Origin: Chloroflexota bacterium
Lineage (GTDB): Bacteria; Chloroflexota; Dehalococcoidia; SM23-28-2; RBG-16-64-32
Assembly (NCBI GenBank): GCA_005880075.1
Contig: VBJT01000048.1
Location: 1 to 12,466, forward strand
Direction of reading: 5' to 3'
Length of the DNA: 12,466 nucleotides
This document shows positions 12,146-12,466 of this stretch, piece by piece. The position numbers and the translations under genes were made by a program. A model generated the notes under the pieces. It was given only the letters and a program-made list of their open reading frames with translations. It made no database searches and was not told the DNA's origin. Each line of letters starts with the position of its first letter. The stretch's first letter is position 1.

Positions 12146-12466
12146 GCTGCCGGGCGCGGGCCTCTGCGGGCGCTTGTCCTCATATAACTGGTATGGGAAG
12201 TCGACGACGCGCAGACCGGCGCGGCCCTTCAGGAAGGGGCGCAGACGGAGGACGTCGCGGTTGTGCAGGATGCGCTCCCACCAGTGCCGCGGGAGGAACG
12301 TCGGGAGGATGACGGTGATGCGGACGCCGTCCTGGTCAGCGAGTCTTTCGAGGTAAGCCAGCATCGGGGCCACAAATGCGCGATAGGGGGACTCGATGAC
12401 GAGTAGCGGCACATCCGGGAAGGCGCGCTCCCAGCGCTGCCGCAAGTCTTCCGCCTGCTCGCGGTC
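12134..12466 (-). CDS. Amino acid permease-like protein, C-terminal soluble part (partial)
   Basis: Only the last 110 residues are in the window; the frame is open to the right edge, so the start lies outside. The visible part starts DREQAEDLRQRWERAFPDVP, then PLLVIESPYRAFVAPMLAYL, ITVILPTFLPRHWWERILHN and ends VVDFPYQLYEDKRP. This pattern, with HWWE-x-x-LHN and a final PYQL, resembles the cytosolic universal-stress-like domain at the C-terminus of APC-family amino acid transporters in Chloroflexota and Actinomycetota, as I recall the family. No membrane helix is inside the window, so the transporter assignment rests on that tail alone. The gene converges on the lipoprotein gene and ends 109 bases from it. 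Confidence 0.65.
   Translation of the reverse strand, partial: DREQAEDLRQRWERAFPDVPLLVIESPYRAFVAPMLAYLERLADQDGVRITVILPTFLPRHWWERILHNRDVLRLRPFLKGRAGLRVVDFPYQLYEDKRPQRPAPGSAPA

Noticed and set aside
12042..12356. Plus-strand open frame crossing the convergent spacer and the permease
   Set aside because: Mostly antisense to the permease tail, Arg/Gly-rich with no family match.

Overview
The window is almost entirely one long ribosomal-protein operon read leftwards (minus strand, 11066 down to 94), of the S10-spc type. In transcription order it holds rplW, rplB, rpsS, rplV, rpsC, rplP, rpmC, rpsQ, rplN, rplX, rplE, rpsN, rpsH, rplF, (a 249-base spacer with a small open frame), rplR, rpsE, rpmD, rplO, secY, adk and map. 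Nearly all junctions are 1-26 base overlaps or gaps of 1-10 bases, so the genes look translationally coupled. The products build the 30S and 50S subunits. SecY forms the translocation pore used by membrane proteins leaving those ribosomes, Adk keeps adenylate pools balanced, and Map removes the initiator methionine from nascent chains.

The sequence is GC-rich, start codons are often GTG or TTG, and S14, L24 and Adk all carry complete Cys4 zinc-binding sites. The secY-adk-map order is the common bacterial one. Together with the permease tail at the right edge this fits a bacterium of the Terrabacteria type, perhaps Chloroflexota; that assignment is an inference without database support.

Right of the operon (11067-11405) is a non-coding divergent region. 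It holds a good sigma70-type promoter reading left into a leader of about 200 nt before rplW, and a weaker promoter reading right. The usual first genes of the S10 operon (rpsJ, rplC, rplD) are not there, so this transcription unit appears to begin at rplW. At 11406-12024 on the plus strand lies a putative lipoprotein gene that seems to be broken by a one-base frameshift. From the right edge, and converging on it, comes the 3' end of a permease-like gene (12134-12466). On the left, map is followed only by two GC-rich hairpins; infA, rpmJ and rpsM are not visible in the 93 bases left.

No phage, CRISPR, defence or clearly novel multi-gene system is seen. The points worth a second look are the truncated operon head, the spacer ORF between rplF and rplR, the long Ala/Glu/Pro-rich C-terminal tails on S17, S3, L15 and (short) L30, the loss of the near-universal RMG motif in L16, heavy use of non-AUG starts, and the frameshifted lipoprotein.
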